NCBI RefSeq assembly: GCF_002775205.1
Contig: NC_036457.1
Location: 12,314,996-12,378,995, forward strand
DNA: 64,000 nucleotides
Source: Xiphophorus maculatus
Taxonomy: Eukaryota; Chordata; Actinopteri; Cyprinodontiformes; Poeciliidae
Direction of reading: 5' to 3'
A model generated the notes under the pieces. It made no database searches and was not told where the DNA came from. It was given only the letters and a program-made list of their open reading frames with translations. Both the position numbers and the translations under genes were made by a program. Position 1 is the stretch's first letter, and the number at the start of each line of letters is the position of its first letter. Of the stretch, positions 49,103 to 62,640 are shown piece by piece.

Positions 49103-50044
49103 TAGGGAAAACTACTGTCGCACAATAAGTAACTAACTCTGACGTTTGAACCGTGCCTGTACTGCGGTCACACCCTTTTTATGCAACACAATACAAGATA
49201 CAAAACATGCTGTTCTCTTATCGTGCATACCTTGAAGCCGGATCTCAGCATAACCTGAGAAGGAGTCTAAAATTTGCAAAGCAAAACTTTTTCTTTATGC
49301 ATGGAGAACACTTGTAAGAAAGCTTTTAGTAAACCTGTGTTTTGACAGAACTTCCTGTTTCACTAGCCTTGTGCTCTTGCACAACAGTCCGATTCTGGCT
49401 GAATCTGTATTCTTTTACATTGAAGCCGCACCTCCTTTTCCTCAGCTCTATGTGCGACCATGCAGCGCCACATAACTCTATTAATATCCCTTCTGCCAGG
49501 CGGGGGGATACGGGGGTCGCAGCAGAAATAGCAGGTGCCTTTTGCTTCTTTTAACATCAGCATCAACAGCAGTAAAATTAGACCACTGTGACGCCAACCT
49601 GCGTCGGTGCTTCAGCCCAGGGGAGGATCCAGGCAGTGCATAATAGAGAAAGGGAGAGGAGGAAAGCAGTACGCACCAAGGCAAGGCTGGAGGAGGAAAA
49701 ATGATGTATATATGAGGATAGCAGGGAGGGAGACAGACAGAGATCCCTGCCTCTGTGAGAGTGGTGATGATGAAACAGCTGAGTTCGCCTACGTGCCAAG
49801 ATGACAAAAGCTCAGTTAGGCTTGGCTTTGTATTAAGAAGGATCAGCCCCCAAGTAACTTAATTTTTCAGAGACATCTCAGAATTGTGTCTAAAAATGTG
49901 AATATATCAGACTTGTGATTGCTATCCAGCCCTGCATTTTTTACTTCAGTCAGCTCTTGTAGAGAGTAATCAATCTTCATATGAGACATGTTGAAATTCC
50001 TTAACAGGACAAGTTGATCTGATGCAGTGGAGATAAAGTCGCTT

Positions 50045-50760
50045 GCCAAAAGTGTGTTTTGTGTAGCTCCATCTATTTTCCCACCAACACTAACCTGCTG
50101 AAAAGCATCTCCACATTATAGTGCTGAAACCACTCTCAAAACCTTCCATCATTTTTTTTTTGTTTTTTTTGTCCACATCACAATTAACCTTTTGTACTGT
50201 TCACCACATATCATCACAATAAAGCACAGTTAGAACAAAATGTGAAAGAGTTTCATTGAATGCTCTTGCAAGGCAGCATATTCCACCGGGTCACCTGAGG
50301 TAATGTGTGACTAATTCGCTTTCTGATTTGCTCTAGACTTGAGTTCAAACCATTTGTCTGCGTTTTATTTGTAATAACGTGCCGTGTGACAGCAGCCGGT
50401 TGAAGGGTGTGTACTAACTTGCGTCAGAAGGAATGCACTTTTAAGGAAGTAGTCCAACTGACATGCAATCATGACACAAAGCCCAGAGGACAATAAAAAG
50501 GTGAATAAATCATAGAAGTTCCGCCTCACATAAACAAAATGCATATGTAAACCGCAATAAATGTGTTCAAACGTTTTTTGCTTGAAATTCCACAAAAAAG
50601 GGTTTTCACATTTTATCAAGTTACAATCATAATCTTCGATGTCATTTATTGGGATTTTATGTTTGCACAACATCATAACTGCGAAGCGGAGGTGCAACCC
50701 AATTTCCAAAACATTTTACGACTGAAAATCAGAAAAGTAAATGTGCATCTCTAATTCACT
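50045..50760. mobile_element. Tc1-like transposon relic
   Basis: 'agctccatctattttcccac' and 'cctgctgaaaagcatctcca' at the left, and 'cattttatcaagttacaatc' with 'atttattgggattttatg' at the right, match the Tc1-like family antisense to its transposase. The coding part is largely deleted. Confidence 0.6.
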
Positions 50761-53596
50761 CCCATCAAATTAATCAAATTAGCGAGTATATGTGATTGAA
50801 TCTCAGTAGACATACTAGTGTTCCGTAAAGGTTTTAGAGGTTAGTTACAGGACATTAGTGGACAGCAGCATGAAGAACAAAGAAGACAGCAGAAAAAGAA
50901 GCTCAGGTAAAATGTTATGGAGAAGCTTGATTAGATTACAAAACAACACCCTAAACTTTGAGCATTTAACAAATCATTACATGATCTGAAAATATGAAGA
51001 TCCAAGGAATCAAGTCAAACACTGACAGCTTCACTTTAACACGTTATAGCTATTTTGTAAAGATCAGTGGCCAAAATGTTGTCTGTAGGTGTGCAAAGCT
51101 GGAAGAAACATGTTATAATACTGACACCTGTTAATTGAAAGGCAGTTCTGCAATCTGCAAAGCCAAGCGAGCGTGAATACAAATTCCTGTCACATTTTTC
51201 AGATTTGTGAGAACAGTAAGCGCAGACTCATTACAAAGCGCACTGCTTTTGGGTGTAATTTGAGAAAATGTGAAATTGTTCTTGGAGCATGATGATGGCC
51301 AATTGCTCTAAATTTTAAATATTTTATGAATTGTATTTCCAGTCTAAAATCCCCACAGCCCAGTGGAGTGTGTGCTGTGTGCTATTCTTAGAGGTTACTT
51401 GACGCACTAAGCAGCAATACTGGAGGGATTTCTCTACCCAATAATTACTGTTCACCTATAGTGCCAGACTCCCCTCTCGGCAGCATGTCCTCGTCGCGTC
51501 TCATGGGATCAGTAACGAGGATGTTTCCCTGGAAACTGGACAGCTATAGGGTGCACAATTGTGTAATCCCTGAGCTGCTGACAGAAAAATAATGGCTTTT
51601 GGGATTTTCAAAATATCCCAGCAAACGCTGCTTACGATGCCTCCATTTCTTCAGGCTGGACTACATATTATGCAATCATAAAAAAAAAAGAAAACATGTT
51701 GCAATAAAACTGTTGTGTGATCATTAACATAATTTTTGAGTGTTTTGGACACTCAAAAAGTACGAGCTATCCTCTTAACGTTGTTGTTATTCAGCAGAAT
51801 AAATCAAAACCGTTGATCGATTGACTGTGGTTCTCGCTGCCTCGAAATGATGTGTTTGCACAAGTCTTCCCACACACTGCCACTCAATATTAGTCTCAGG
51901 AAATGGCCATTCAGACACACTGGGAAGCCCAGACTGAGAATGCTCTGTGGTTTATGTAAGGCTCTCACTAGAATTTTGCTGGAAATTATTGTTTCCTCAG
52001 AGGAATCCCACAGACGTCTAAGAAATTTTTAAAACAATAGCTTCTAGTACATGTTGACATGTTGCTCCAATCGATTATTTTGTAGAAATGCTTCATGTTT
52101 TAACTAAGACTGCAAATCTTACCAGGAGGAATCAAATGGGTCATAGAGCTTCAGTAACTATTTTCACAATTTTCTGCAGCTCTCCAGTAACCTGCTTGAA
52201 CCTGATATTGGATTGCAACACTTTGAGAGTGTTCAGGCATGTGAGCCTCACAACACACTGTTGCATACTGCAGGCAGTGACAATACAGTCTGATCACTGA
52301 CGTACAATTTAGTCAGCAGCACACACAATTAATTGTGACTTATGTCTTTAGGTCAATGGCAAAAACCCTACAAAAAAGAGGAAAATCTAATTAGACAGCT
52401 TCACCACTAAATTTGCAGTTTTTGGTTGTTGTAATCTGTAAATGAAATTCAGTAATGTAGTAGCAGGAAATTGTAATTAAAAAATATAAATACTACTCAA
52501 TATAATTACATACAACTAAACACATTTAAGCTCTTTGTCTTGTCTTATGCATGGTGATCTTTGTGAAAAAGGAAAGAGAGGAAGATTTTCTAAATTTGAT
52601 TTAGTGAATAGGTACAGTCAAGGAACCAAATATATTTACATTTTAAATAAGGATTTCAAGAAAAACCTATAACTAATAATAATTGTACTCCAGAATTACA
52701 AGTTTTATTATTCACATTGAGATCTTCTCACTAATTATTTGATTAAGTAAAGTAGCTGCACTGATTCTACTACTGCTATGATTAAAGGGAATTTATAGCA
52801 TGAGAGAATAAAAAATATTCCACCAGAACTGTAGGAAGTGCTTTGGTCAGACTGGGCTTTTTACCATCATGGAGCCACTCAGACTCCACCAGCTGGATGG
52901 TTAGTTGCCTTTCGTTCTGCCCTCCACAGGTTTTATCATGAGAGAAACATGATAAGCAACCATGCTGTCCTTATACTGTTATTGGACATTTTCTCCCAGC
53001 TTTACATGTTATTACGGAGCAAAACTGGACACAAAAGAGAAAAAAATAGATTAATATAAGTCATTTATATTAATCTTATATATGCTTATTTAGTCACTAG
53101 TGACTAATAAGTCAGTAGTGATGCTATGGCTTAGAAGAAAAATGTTTATTCTTGCTCATCTTTACACTAAATTGATAAATATGTACAGTATATGTGTGAT
53201 AAATGTTTTCAGATGATTTTGTGCACCAATCCATCTAACAGATGTGTAAGTTCTGCAGTGGTTTGGTGATTGCAACCAATTTGCATTGTGTCAAAACATA
53301 GAGGCATGTAAGACTTGCAGGACAGAGTGTCTTGAGGACCGTAGTTGGGGAAATGCTGTATTACAGGGTGTTTTCTGAGGCAACAGTCTTTCTTCAAGAG
53401 CAAAGCACCCAATGTCTGTATGTAGAGTCATATTCAATAAATTACAATATCAGTCCTAATGAGTCTTGATTCTCAGATTAAAAGTACATTTTGAAAAAGT
53501 AATCTTTAATCAATTATTAAACATATCTTTCCTAAAAAAAACATTTTTTTTTTTTTTTTAGAAATAATGTGTTTTACTTTTCTTGGGTGTAAGATA

Positions 53597-53619
53597 ATGG
53601 ATGGATGGATGGATGGATA
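53597..53619. repeat. (GGAT)n microsatellite
   Basis: Five to six tetranucleotide copies. Confidence 0.95.
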
Positions 53620-54229
53620 ATGTGTGTTATTGGTTTGATGCAATATTCTGATGTTAGTTGTGAGAAATCATAACAGAAATAAAGTCTGCCCAATATCCAT
53701 CTGTGTGTAATTAATCTATAAAATCTGTTCCATTTAGTGATTAAGTTTTTACAATAAGCAGGCTTTTCAATAATATTCTAATTCATTGAATGGGTTTGAA
53801 TGAGTGGAATGCCGTGGGAACAGGACGTTCAGATGATTTTGAGCCCATGCAACAGGTAAGCAAAAGTGGAATTTGATTGCAAAATAAAGAACATGAGGTG
53901 TGAAGACAGATGCGGACTAAAGCAATCCGAACATGTAATTCATACAGTTCCAGCTTACCTAAGATTTTTAAATGGTTCTGAATTTGTAACACTTCCTGTT
54001 GTAGTTGTAAGAAAACGTTTTGGCATCAGCCATTCAACATTTAATATCAGGCTCGTTAAATTTTCTAAGATAAACAGCAATAAAAAGTTAAACAACAGAG
54101 ATAATGAAAAACACAAGTGGCTCATACACACTCGTTAAAGTTTCAACTCCTGTTTTTTGGCAAACAATAGTTAGTGAATTCATCAGCAATTCTTGCTCAG
54201 TCTCTTTCTCACTATTGAAACATGAACAC

Positions 54230-54560
54230 TCATCGAAGTTGAGGTCTGCAATTCTTTGACGTACTATGGTGCATTTTTGGAGTAGTTTCAGTAGCCTGGA
54301 AACTCCTATGAAGGTTCACCACTGTTCAACATGTTCCATTGTTGTAAACTGCTCTGACAGGGGTTCAAAGGTCCAAAGTCTTACAAATGGCTATGCAACC
54401 CTTCCCAGACTGATAGATGTAATTTTTGAGAGATTTTGACCTACTTCAGAATGGTTCCATTCAACAAAATTATTGATTCTAGGTTGGGCAGTAATAATAC
54501 CTGTGTGTTGCCACAGAAATTGAGCCTGTTTGAAGTGGAAATCTTCCACAATCATTCTTC
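54230..54560 (-). mobile_element. Tc1-like transposase N-terminal relic
   Basis: The minus strand encodes decayed YQSGKG...AICKTLDL, then a TPVRAV-like block and TVVNLHRSFQATE. These match the helix-turn-helix and GTVVNLPRSGRPTK linker of fish Tc1 transposases. Stops and frameshifts are present. Confidence 0.7.
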
Positions 54561-54894
54561 AGATGTTTCGTCATAGCTTAAGATATTTTTTCTTCTCATA
54601 GCTCGTACTGTACATAGTTCTTATCTCTGTAAGTGTAACACACACATTCTCTCTCTTTCTTCCTTATGAATAGGTGAATGACTGAATGTAGTGCAAAGTG
54701 CAGAGTCCTTAGATTTAATAAAGTGCTAAACAAATGCAGGACATGAGTGAGACCCTCTTACCAACTTCACAAGCTCTTTCACTTTTATTTTAAGGTACAT
54801 TTAGTACCAATATATGTTAATCTCTGGGATAAAGACCGAGTCTCCTTACTTAAGACTCTGTTCATCTCTCATCTAAAAACATTATATAGCAGTT

Positions 54895-55012
54895 CTCCCT
54901 CCAGGTCAGCGGGGGCGCTGCTGCGCCCAGCGAGGCCGCCTGTGCGAGCCGGAGCTCGGTGTAAAGCTGGTTGGTTGGCACGGGCTGGTTGGTTGGTCGG
55001 TTCATGGTAGCC
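54895..55012 (+). promoter_or_regulatory. tmed10: GC-rich tmed10 promoter/5' leader
   Basis: The composition becomes GC- and CpG-rich just before the tmed10 start, with a GGGGGCGC Sp1-like site near 54,910 and no TATA box. This fits a housekeeping promoter. The exact transcription start is not visible. Confidence 0.45.
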
Positions 55013-58000
55013 ATGGCTCGATTTGCTGCGCTACTGCTGCTACCGGTTCTCATTGAATCCGTCGTTTCAATTTCTTTCTTTTTACCGGTCAACTCTAGAA
55101 AATGCTTACGAGAGGAGATCCATAAAGACGTCCTGGTTACGGGGGAGTATGAAATCGGCGAGCAGACGAACACCAAAACTAACCTGAAGGTGAGCACATA
55201 CTGGGGGCCGTTGACGCCAAAACACAGTTTACCTTAAGGCAAAATGGCTTTAATTGTTATATATCAGTAGCAAAGAGAAGTAGCTGTGAGACAAGGGGAT
55301 AGCTTATTCTTGTAAGTTTAGTTTGAAGGGTTGAAGGACTTTAGTCAGTGACAACTGTTGTTAGCAATGCTGCTAAGGTAGGCCCGAAAAAACTCGTCTT
55401 CCTGGTTTTACAGTCAGCTAGCTAGCTAGCTAGGTAGCTAATGCTCTATCAATGTCTTTTCACTTATTGGTTTTGATATAATTTGCTTGTTGTATAAACT
55501 CTGATTACTTTGACGCCAGTCGTAAAACCCATCAGTGTTTGCGCTGCATTATTTAGTTATATTGACAATATTTATGTAGGTGTGATAGTCTCTGGCTGTG
55601 TAGCTGTTACACGTCACTCTTACAGACTTCTCAGACACATACACGTCAGATTTAGTTTGTATGTAATATTCACATGAACCCGGCCTGGGGAAATTTTTTA
55701 TTTATATTGATGGCCCATAATGGCGTCTGCATACTTTTTTATGTTTTCTAAATTCTAAAAATATATTTTAAAAGTTAACAGCTGTCAAGTTTCGGATTTG
55801 TATACTGTAAAACAAAAAAATTACGGATGATATTCTCAAGTCAATTTTATTTTCCCGTCTATTGTCATCATAGCGGAAAGTAAAAACTTTTTGTTTTTTC
55901 AGTCTGGAAACATACACGCAAATGGGATATTCTGGGAGGTACTTTATGAATTTAGTAAAAGACATATTTGGGTCATCAGCTTTAATACATAATTTGGAAT
56001 AATCCTTAATTTTCTGCTTTGATTCTGAAAAACTTTCTCCACATTTTTTATTTGATTGTTTCTTCATGTTGTTAATGAACATGTTTAAACGGAATGCTTT
56101 TTTATGTATTACAATATGTGCTCACAATAATGCATTTGGTGTGCCAGATGGTGGTTTGCAAACCATTTCATGTGTCACATTACGCTATGACCCATTCAAA
56201 TCCACCGTCGAAGGGGCAGCAGACTGACACGTCAAATATGTGACTGCAACAAAGTTAACAGCTGGTTGCTTCCAAAGTTGAAAAAGTCTTAAATACTTGT
56301 TAAAGTTAGAATCTTCTGAATATGATGAATTTCAGACTATTTATTAGCAAGAATGTGTGCTCCTGTAGTTTGTATCTCAATACAGATGATTTGATATTAA
56401 TTTTATTAGTGGTGAGTGAGGTAAACTTAGATTGCACTGGCAGGTTGTCTCTGACCTCTTCCCGTTGACGAAAGTGTTGCTCTTATCCTATCAGCAACAG
56501 AAGATGTTAAAAACACTAACAAAAGTTAAAGGCTGCAAAATACATAATAAATTGTTGAGCGTTCTGAACGTTGTTAGACAACCTAAAAGAGTCACACAGT
56601 TCTGTTAAACTGCAATCTTTTATCAAATAAAAAATTTATATTTAGAATTTGTTTGTCACTGTACACAGGTACAGTGAGATTAAAGTCGGCGACAACAGTG
56701 CAAACAATCTATACAATATAAACATGAATATGGTGACATTTATATTATTTACAATATTAAATCAGGTAAATTTATATATACATACACATATAACCACCAT
56801 AGTTATTTTTTTATGGAAAATGATTTAAAAAGGATTTTTCAAACTACTCCAAAAATGTTGGCTATGTTCTGCCAGAAGGTCTAAATGTATGTCGTTGTAA
56901 CTTTGTAGATCACTGACTCTTCCAGCCACACTCTTTACTCGAAGGAAGATGCAACAAAAGGAAAGTTTGCCTTCACCACAGAGGACTATGACATGTTTGA
57001 GGTTTGCTTTGAAAGCAAATCACCCATGGGTAAGCAAAATCGTACAGCAATTAAAGTTATCAGAGGAATCTAATCAAAATACAGTCTTATATTTGATTAT
57101 ATTGTGAATCTCATATTATTCGTAATAATCTGGAGACATTTTTGACGTATTTGAATCCTCAAAAGTTCTGATAAATATAACTCTTTTTTTTTTTTTTTTT
57201 TAGTTTACTGTTACAGAATGTTAATTGTCCTTTGCAAAATAAGCAATCACAATGTTTAATTTCAATTCTGTGAAAATCCACAGGAACAGGGAGAGTGCCT
57301 GACCAGCTGGTCAATCTGGACATGAAGCATGGTGTCGAGGCCAAAAACTACGAAGAGGTAAAGTGTCAGGAGACTGAAATCTGTGCTTCCTGATGTCAAA
57401 TAAACCCGATCCAAATTGTAGATAAGATGTCTTGCTCCCAATACTCTTACAGCTGGGATTTTTACTCCCAAATATGTTTGAAATATGCCAGGGTGAATAT
57501 TTCTACTCAGATTTTTATGCTGTGTTCAACTATCATTTAATCAAGTTAGTTGAGTTAAAAAAATAATAGAAAGACGGAGGCGTTTTGAAATGAGTGTAAA
57601 AGTTAGTTTGCTTTCTTTGTACTTTGTACAAACAGTAGTGTGGGTGTCTTTTGTCAACATTGTGAAAATGGCATTTTTAAGAAACAGTAAGTAAAAATTA
57701 AAATTGTGCCATGCCAAAAATAATGAATACGGACTTTATATAAAAGTGTGAATCTGCCGTAGGGTCCTCTGTTATAGGATCCGTCTGCGTCAGGTGATTT
57801 CTTTTTTTTTTTTTTTATGGATTCAAAAAGGAAAAAACACATCCCTCGTAGCTGAGAATCGCCTTTCTCTGCCCACACATGTTGTGCAAATATTACATAC
57901 AGTTCAGCGGAACGGCGCGTCGGTGGATATTCACAGTTGAACTTGAAGAGGGCATTCCTGTCTGTTAGAGAAAGGGCGGAGCTGGCTTTACGCATGTATT

Positions 58001-60441
58001 AACTTACATAATACTTGAATAAATTTGCAACCTGTTCAGAAGAGGGTGTACTTGAAAGAGAAAAAAAATGTCGTTACACAATGCTGTCTGTTTAGCAGAC
58101 ACAATCTGTGCTGTGAAACTTTTTTTTTCCGTTTTCCTCCTGATAATCAACTCTGCTTTCTGACTGCGCAAGATTTCATTGATTTCAAAGACTGTGTTTG
58201 ACTAATTTAGCTCATTAAGGTGGGGATAAAGGGGTTTTACATCTCTTGTATGTTTAAACTGGCAGCATGACCATGTTCATTCTTTTAGAAACGGACATGG
58301 TTAAACTTATGTCTTCAGTCGGGTGAATAAAATGTTTGCCCTGCCAGATCTGATAAGCTATTGATCTTTTCATGTAACTTGGATCAAGTCTTCCGGAAAG
58401 GGAAATGCTACGTAACCATTTTGCCCTTTTATAACTCTGGAACTTTATTAAGATTTTCCTCAAACTTTGCACCCAACAGTAACTTCAGTGCCCATCACTC
58501 AGCCAAGCACGGAGCGATCTGATGCAGGTCATTGTAATGTTTGAACACAACGTTGGTAATTTTTGTTTACCGAACTGAGTGTCTGAATGAGCTATTCCTT
58601 TCTCCAAAGCAACAAATATTTAATGTTTCATGATAACCCACGTGTGTATCAGCACAGAGTGTGGGAGCCTTCCTGGAATGTTTTGCAAGATTTGTTGACT
58701 TATGATAATATCTGCATATACAAGTATGATTTTCCACAAACATTTCCGGTCAGTTTTCCCCTGAACTCTGCTCTGATAAATCTGTTATAATAGCTGTTTC
58801 AATCATTTACCAAAGGAAACTGGTAGAATAAAGGTTTTAATCTGTCGTGAAGCATATAGTTGATACAAGTAGGGAGTCCAAGATTAGAATCTTTGATTCC
58901 TCAAGATTTGATATCTGAATTTTAAGGATTTTACTTTAAACCATCCAGGGTTAGTGTTGTCTGCCATCAAATTGTGCTCAGTAATCCCTCAGATGAATGG
59001 GAAGGGAAGGAAAGTCCATATATAGTCCAAATAAAGGTTTTGTGCCACTCCTGAATTTATTGCCTTGCTTCCGAGGAATCGAGACGTTCTTATCATATTC
59101 TCAAGTGAGCTTGAGCAATAATTATTACCGTGTCTTTATTGTGGCTATTGTAGATGTTTCTAACAGGAAGAGAAAGGCACACAACCCCATCAAATTAAGT
59201 TGAAAGTATATATAATTCACATCTATTAAGGGATCTAACTTGAGTTAGTTTTATAATTAATGTAGGTTTTATGTTTGAAATTTGAATATTAGTCTTTAAT
59301 TTTCTAAACCTTTCAGAACTGCTGTTTTGTTCATGATCAAAATCTCCCTTTTCAGGCACGGTTTCAATAATGTTGGTGTTCAAATCTAAGTGAAAGGGAA
59401 AGCCTGGCAAATATTTCCCCCATTTGTGATTTTTAGCTCAAGAGTGACACCTGCTGGGCTGAGCGTTCAACAATTTCAAATGTTTTTTGTTCCACTTTAT
59501 TTTGGAATGCCAGCATTTTATTTAGAGGTTTTATAAGCTTTCTCTTTCTCTCTTTTTTTTTTTGTCCCTCCAGATTGCAAAGGTGGAAAAACTGAAGCCT
59601 CTGGAGGTTGAGCTCAGGCGACTGGAAGATCTGTCTGAGTCCATCGTCAATGACTTTGCTTACATGAAGAAGAGAGAAGAGGAAATGCGGGATACCAACG
59701 GTAAGCCAACACAGTACTTACACATATTCGTACTTTTGCATAATATGTAAAACGAACATGCGTATTATATACAGGTGTCTATAAGCTGATGGCTTTTCTT
59801 CCTCTGAAAGTGGCTCTTCATAATCTAGGATAATAATTATGTGAAAAAGACCATTTTTTTTATAATAAAGGAAGGTTTTAAAACTTCTCATCGTAGACCT
59901 TTTCTAGCAGATTGAGCCTATTGGTTTTTTAAGTCAGTTACTTCATTATTAGTTTGTGATTTAGTTGTTTTGAAGTTGACTGACTGCTTTTCTACAAGAA
60001 TGAAAAGGATTGAGAGGAGTGAAATCTTAATAGTAAACTTATTTTTCTTTAATCTAAAAATAGAAATACAATTAATCAATTTTCATAAATAAAACTTAAG
60101 TTTAAAGCAGTGTATATTTGTGAAACTGAATCCCTTTTTGGAAATGTTTAAGAAAGTTGTGTGCCTTTAGACAAATGTTATTTTATTGGGCAGGAATTGC
60201 CCTTTGAACTGAAAAGGCTGCTGACGCCTAATCTAAAAGCAAGATGGTTTTTAATTCATTGCAGGGATAGCAAGAATTTCTTACTGTCCAATAATACTAG
60301 CATTTTTTTATTTCTCCAGAGTCTACAAACACACGCGTGCTGTACTTCAGTATATTCTCCATGTGTTGTCTCATCGGCCTGGCCACGTGGCAGGTCTTCT
60401 ACCTGCGGCGCTTCTTCAAGGCAAAGAAGCTGATCGAGTAG
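55013..60441 (+). CDS. tmed10: Tmed10 (p24 delta), COPI/COPII cargo receptor
   Basis: Exons 55013-55189, 56909-57029, 57284-57357, 59574-59700, 60320-60441; 621 nt, 206 codons plus stop. An in-frame upstream ATG at 55004 exists; I chose 55013 because GCCATGG is the better start context. Residues 1-19 are a signal peptide, and [12 protein letters not shown] begins the mature protein. Cys31 and Cys92 match the GOLD-domain disulfide pair. A coiled coil spans about 125-166 ([18 protein letters not shown]). A membrane segment lies at 173-195. The cytosolic tail [11 protein letters not shown] has the FF motif for COPII and a dilysine signal for COPI. Cycles between ER and Golgi, selecting GPI-anchored and other cargo. 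Relative to human, ESK-SPM-GTGR carries three extra residues at the exon 2/3 junction, which I recall from other fish too. Confidence 0.96.
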
Positions 60442-61557
60442 ATCGACTCATCTGGCTTCTTCCCTTGAGGGACGCTGCCTCCCAGTCAGCAAACACATCC
60501 CAGCATCCACCCTCCTTGGACTAGCTTCAACAAAACAAGCTGGGTTTAAGGGGCTCAACATCTAGTTTTCAAAGCTCTGAGAGTATCCATGTTTCCAGGA
60601 AAATAAGATTTACCTGCTTGTTTAGTAGTTGGAAACATGAAAACCCTGTAGGGAGAAATGCTTTGTCAAACATGGGAGAGAGAAATTTCTTTCTACACTG
60701 TTTTGAATGTTACAGCTTACTGAATAAGATGGGGTTATTTTTTTTCATCAACCCTTTGAAAAGTTGGTTTCTTTATTTCTGAGCTCCGTTTGAGTGGATG
60801 TGCCACAAGTGAATGTCTGTCCTTCTGTTATTGTACACATTATTTACAAGACCACATAAACTAAACATCTTTTTATTAAGTGAAGGCTTTAAGAAACATG
60901 GTGTGTTGTTCCTTTAAGACAATTGGTACCACTGAACTTCTGTGTTGTCACTTATATGTTCAGTAGCTAAATTTAACTGTCTTTAGTTTGTTTTCATATT
61001 GTAATTACCACCTAGTTGCTTCTATTGGTATCTTTTTATTTTGCAGGGCGGAGTTGAGTTTTCAGATTAATGTTCTCAATTATAAATTCTCTTTAAATTT
61101 TCGCATGTTGAGGTGTTCTTTTGTTTTTGAACATCCATTAAAAGTATCAAGGAACTAATATTCTTACATTCAAGCAATTCCTCTTTCCCCTCTTCAATGT
61201 ATTTATGCAATCTTTCTTGTCGAAATGCAGTTGTTTTCGACTGTGACAAGAATTGAACAATTATCCAAACGTGCACCCTTTTAGTTTAAACAGGCAACTC
61301 CAAGTTACAGCATATCACCTCCCAGTACCAGAACCTGCTGATCCATCCAGTGTTCCTATTTTCATTCAAATGTTTGAGGCCAGGGTCATGTGAATATGGG
61401 TGGTTTCAGATATTAGTGTTTTTTTTGGGTTTTTTTCTTTTGACAGAAAATGTTGAGGGCTGTCCTGGTACATTTTTAACAATGAACATGCGCATGGAGC
61501 GCAGTCAATTTTTATGTTGACTGGTAAATTTTGTAAATTTGTGTTGGGCTTTTATTC

Positions 61558-61563
61558 AATAAA
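61558..61563 (+). terminator. tmed10: Probable tmed10 polyadenylation signal
   Basis: AATAAA about 1.1 kb past the stop codon, followed by a T/G-rich stretch. Other AT-rich candidates exist upstream. Confidence 0.4.
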
Positions 61564-62553
61564 ATATTGGATGGATTTACATGAGTTATTTTGTAGTGTA
61601 ATCTATATTTTTGAGGGGGAAAAATCTAAATTTTTGTTACAGAAAGTGGTTTAGGGTTAAAAAATATATATATATATAATGCAGATATTCTTAAAACATG
61701 TTTCCTTCAAGATGCAAACTTTAAGTTAGTAGAGGGATGCCGTAACTGCCAGGAGGACATTACCCACATCTTATTGTGCCAAGAGTAAAGTTTAGTGGAG
61801 GGAGGATCATAGTGTGGAGGTTAGGCTTTCTACTTGAGTTGAAGTGTGGGGACTCGGAGTGCTGAGAGAATATTTTTGATAATTTAGTTTGAAGTTAAGA
61901 CATGAATGAGTATTATGATCTTAAGGATGTTTTTCTTGTCCGCACGGACCACAACCTGATAGAACTTTTTAATTACAGCACATATGGATCATTTTACAAA
62001 TGTTCTTAGACCAATCTGCAGATTTTTCAGACATGTCTTGTTTTGCTCCAGAAACATTGAAGGTGTTATGGCTGCAGACAAGAGGATAATTCCATATTAG
62101 AGTTGAATGTAATTAAAGATCATGTGTGTAAAGGCTATAACTGTGCCAATTTAGTGAAGATACACCCTGCTCATTACTTACCTGAGCAATACATTATACT
62201 TTTTTGTCATTATTTTTTTTTTTAGATGTTCAAAAAACATCTAAAAACATGCTTACTACTATTATTTGATCACTTTTACAAGCCTAAAATACAGTTGGGT
62301 GCTGTGGGGTTAGTTAAAAATCACCATGCATGCGTTTAATTTCGGTCTGGAAATTAAACCGTCTGAGTTTTCTTTTTGTTTTGATCAGAAAAGGTCTCTC
62401 TTGCAAATGAGGTCTTGAATCCCAATGAGACCACCTGTATAAATAAATGTCAAATAAAAAAGAGGAAATGTGAATATCTAAATATTAGATTTTCTAGCAT
62501 AAAACTGAATTGGGAGAGAAAAAAAACTGTTTAATTGGTGGGTAACTTCATTC

Positions 62554-62600
62554 AACAGTTCCTTGAATGAAGGAACTGTTCATTTAAGGAACAGTTCCTT
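62554..62600. repeat. Nested hairpins of the CAGTTCCTT motif
   Basis: AACAGTTCCTT at 62554-62564 is exactly inverted at 62570-62580. A third copy, AAGGAACAGTTCCTT, is itself a palindrome at about 62,586-62,600. Confidence 0.85.
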
Positions 62601-62626
62601 CGCCACTCGGTGTTGTACCCAAAACA

Positions 62627-62640
62627 GCGCCCCCTGCTGT
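62627..62640 (-). promoter_or_regulatory. Strong CTCF-like motif
   Basis: The minus strand reads ACAGCAGGGGGCGC, a near-ideal CTCF core. It lies about 440 bp upstream of the eif2b2 start codon. Confidence 0.5.

Larger units (their letters stand above)
48411..54890. other. Intergenic stretch between fos and tmed10
   Basis: No exon recognised. Contents: (TG)n at 49,079, Tc1 debris at 50,045-50,760 and 54,230-54,560, (GGAT)n at 53,597, and otherwise AT-rich sequence. A more complex, GC-richer patch at 49,360-49,800 gives overlapping open frames on both strands but matches no family I know. Confidence 0.4.

Noticed and set aside
49342-49807. Overlapping open frames on both strands
   Set aside because: GC-richer sequence opens frames in several phases at once; nothing resembles a protein family.
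57099-57155. Extra tmed10 exon in the intron at 57,030-57,283
   Set aside because: The frame across exons 2 and 3 is continuous and matches the family without it.
62395-62465. LINE 3' tail near 62.4 kb
   Set aside because: The tail-like phrase is suggestive, but no reverse-transcriptase blocks could be read beside it, so it is mentioned only in the intergenic entry.
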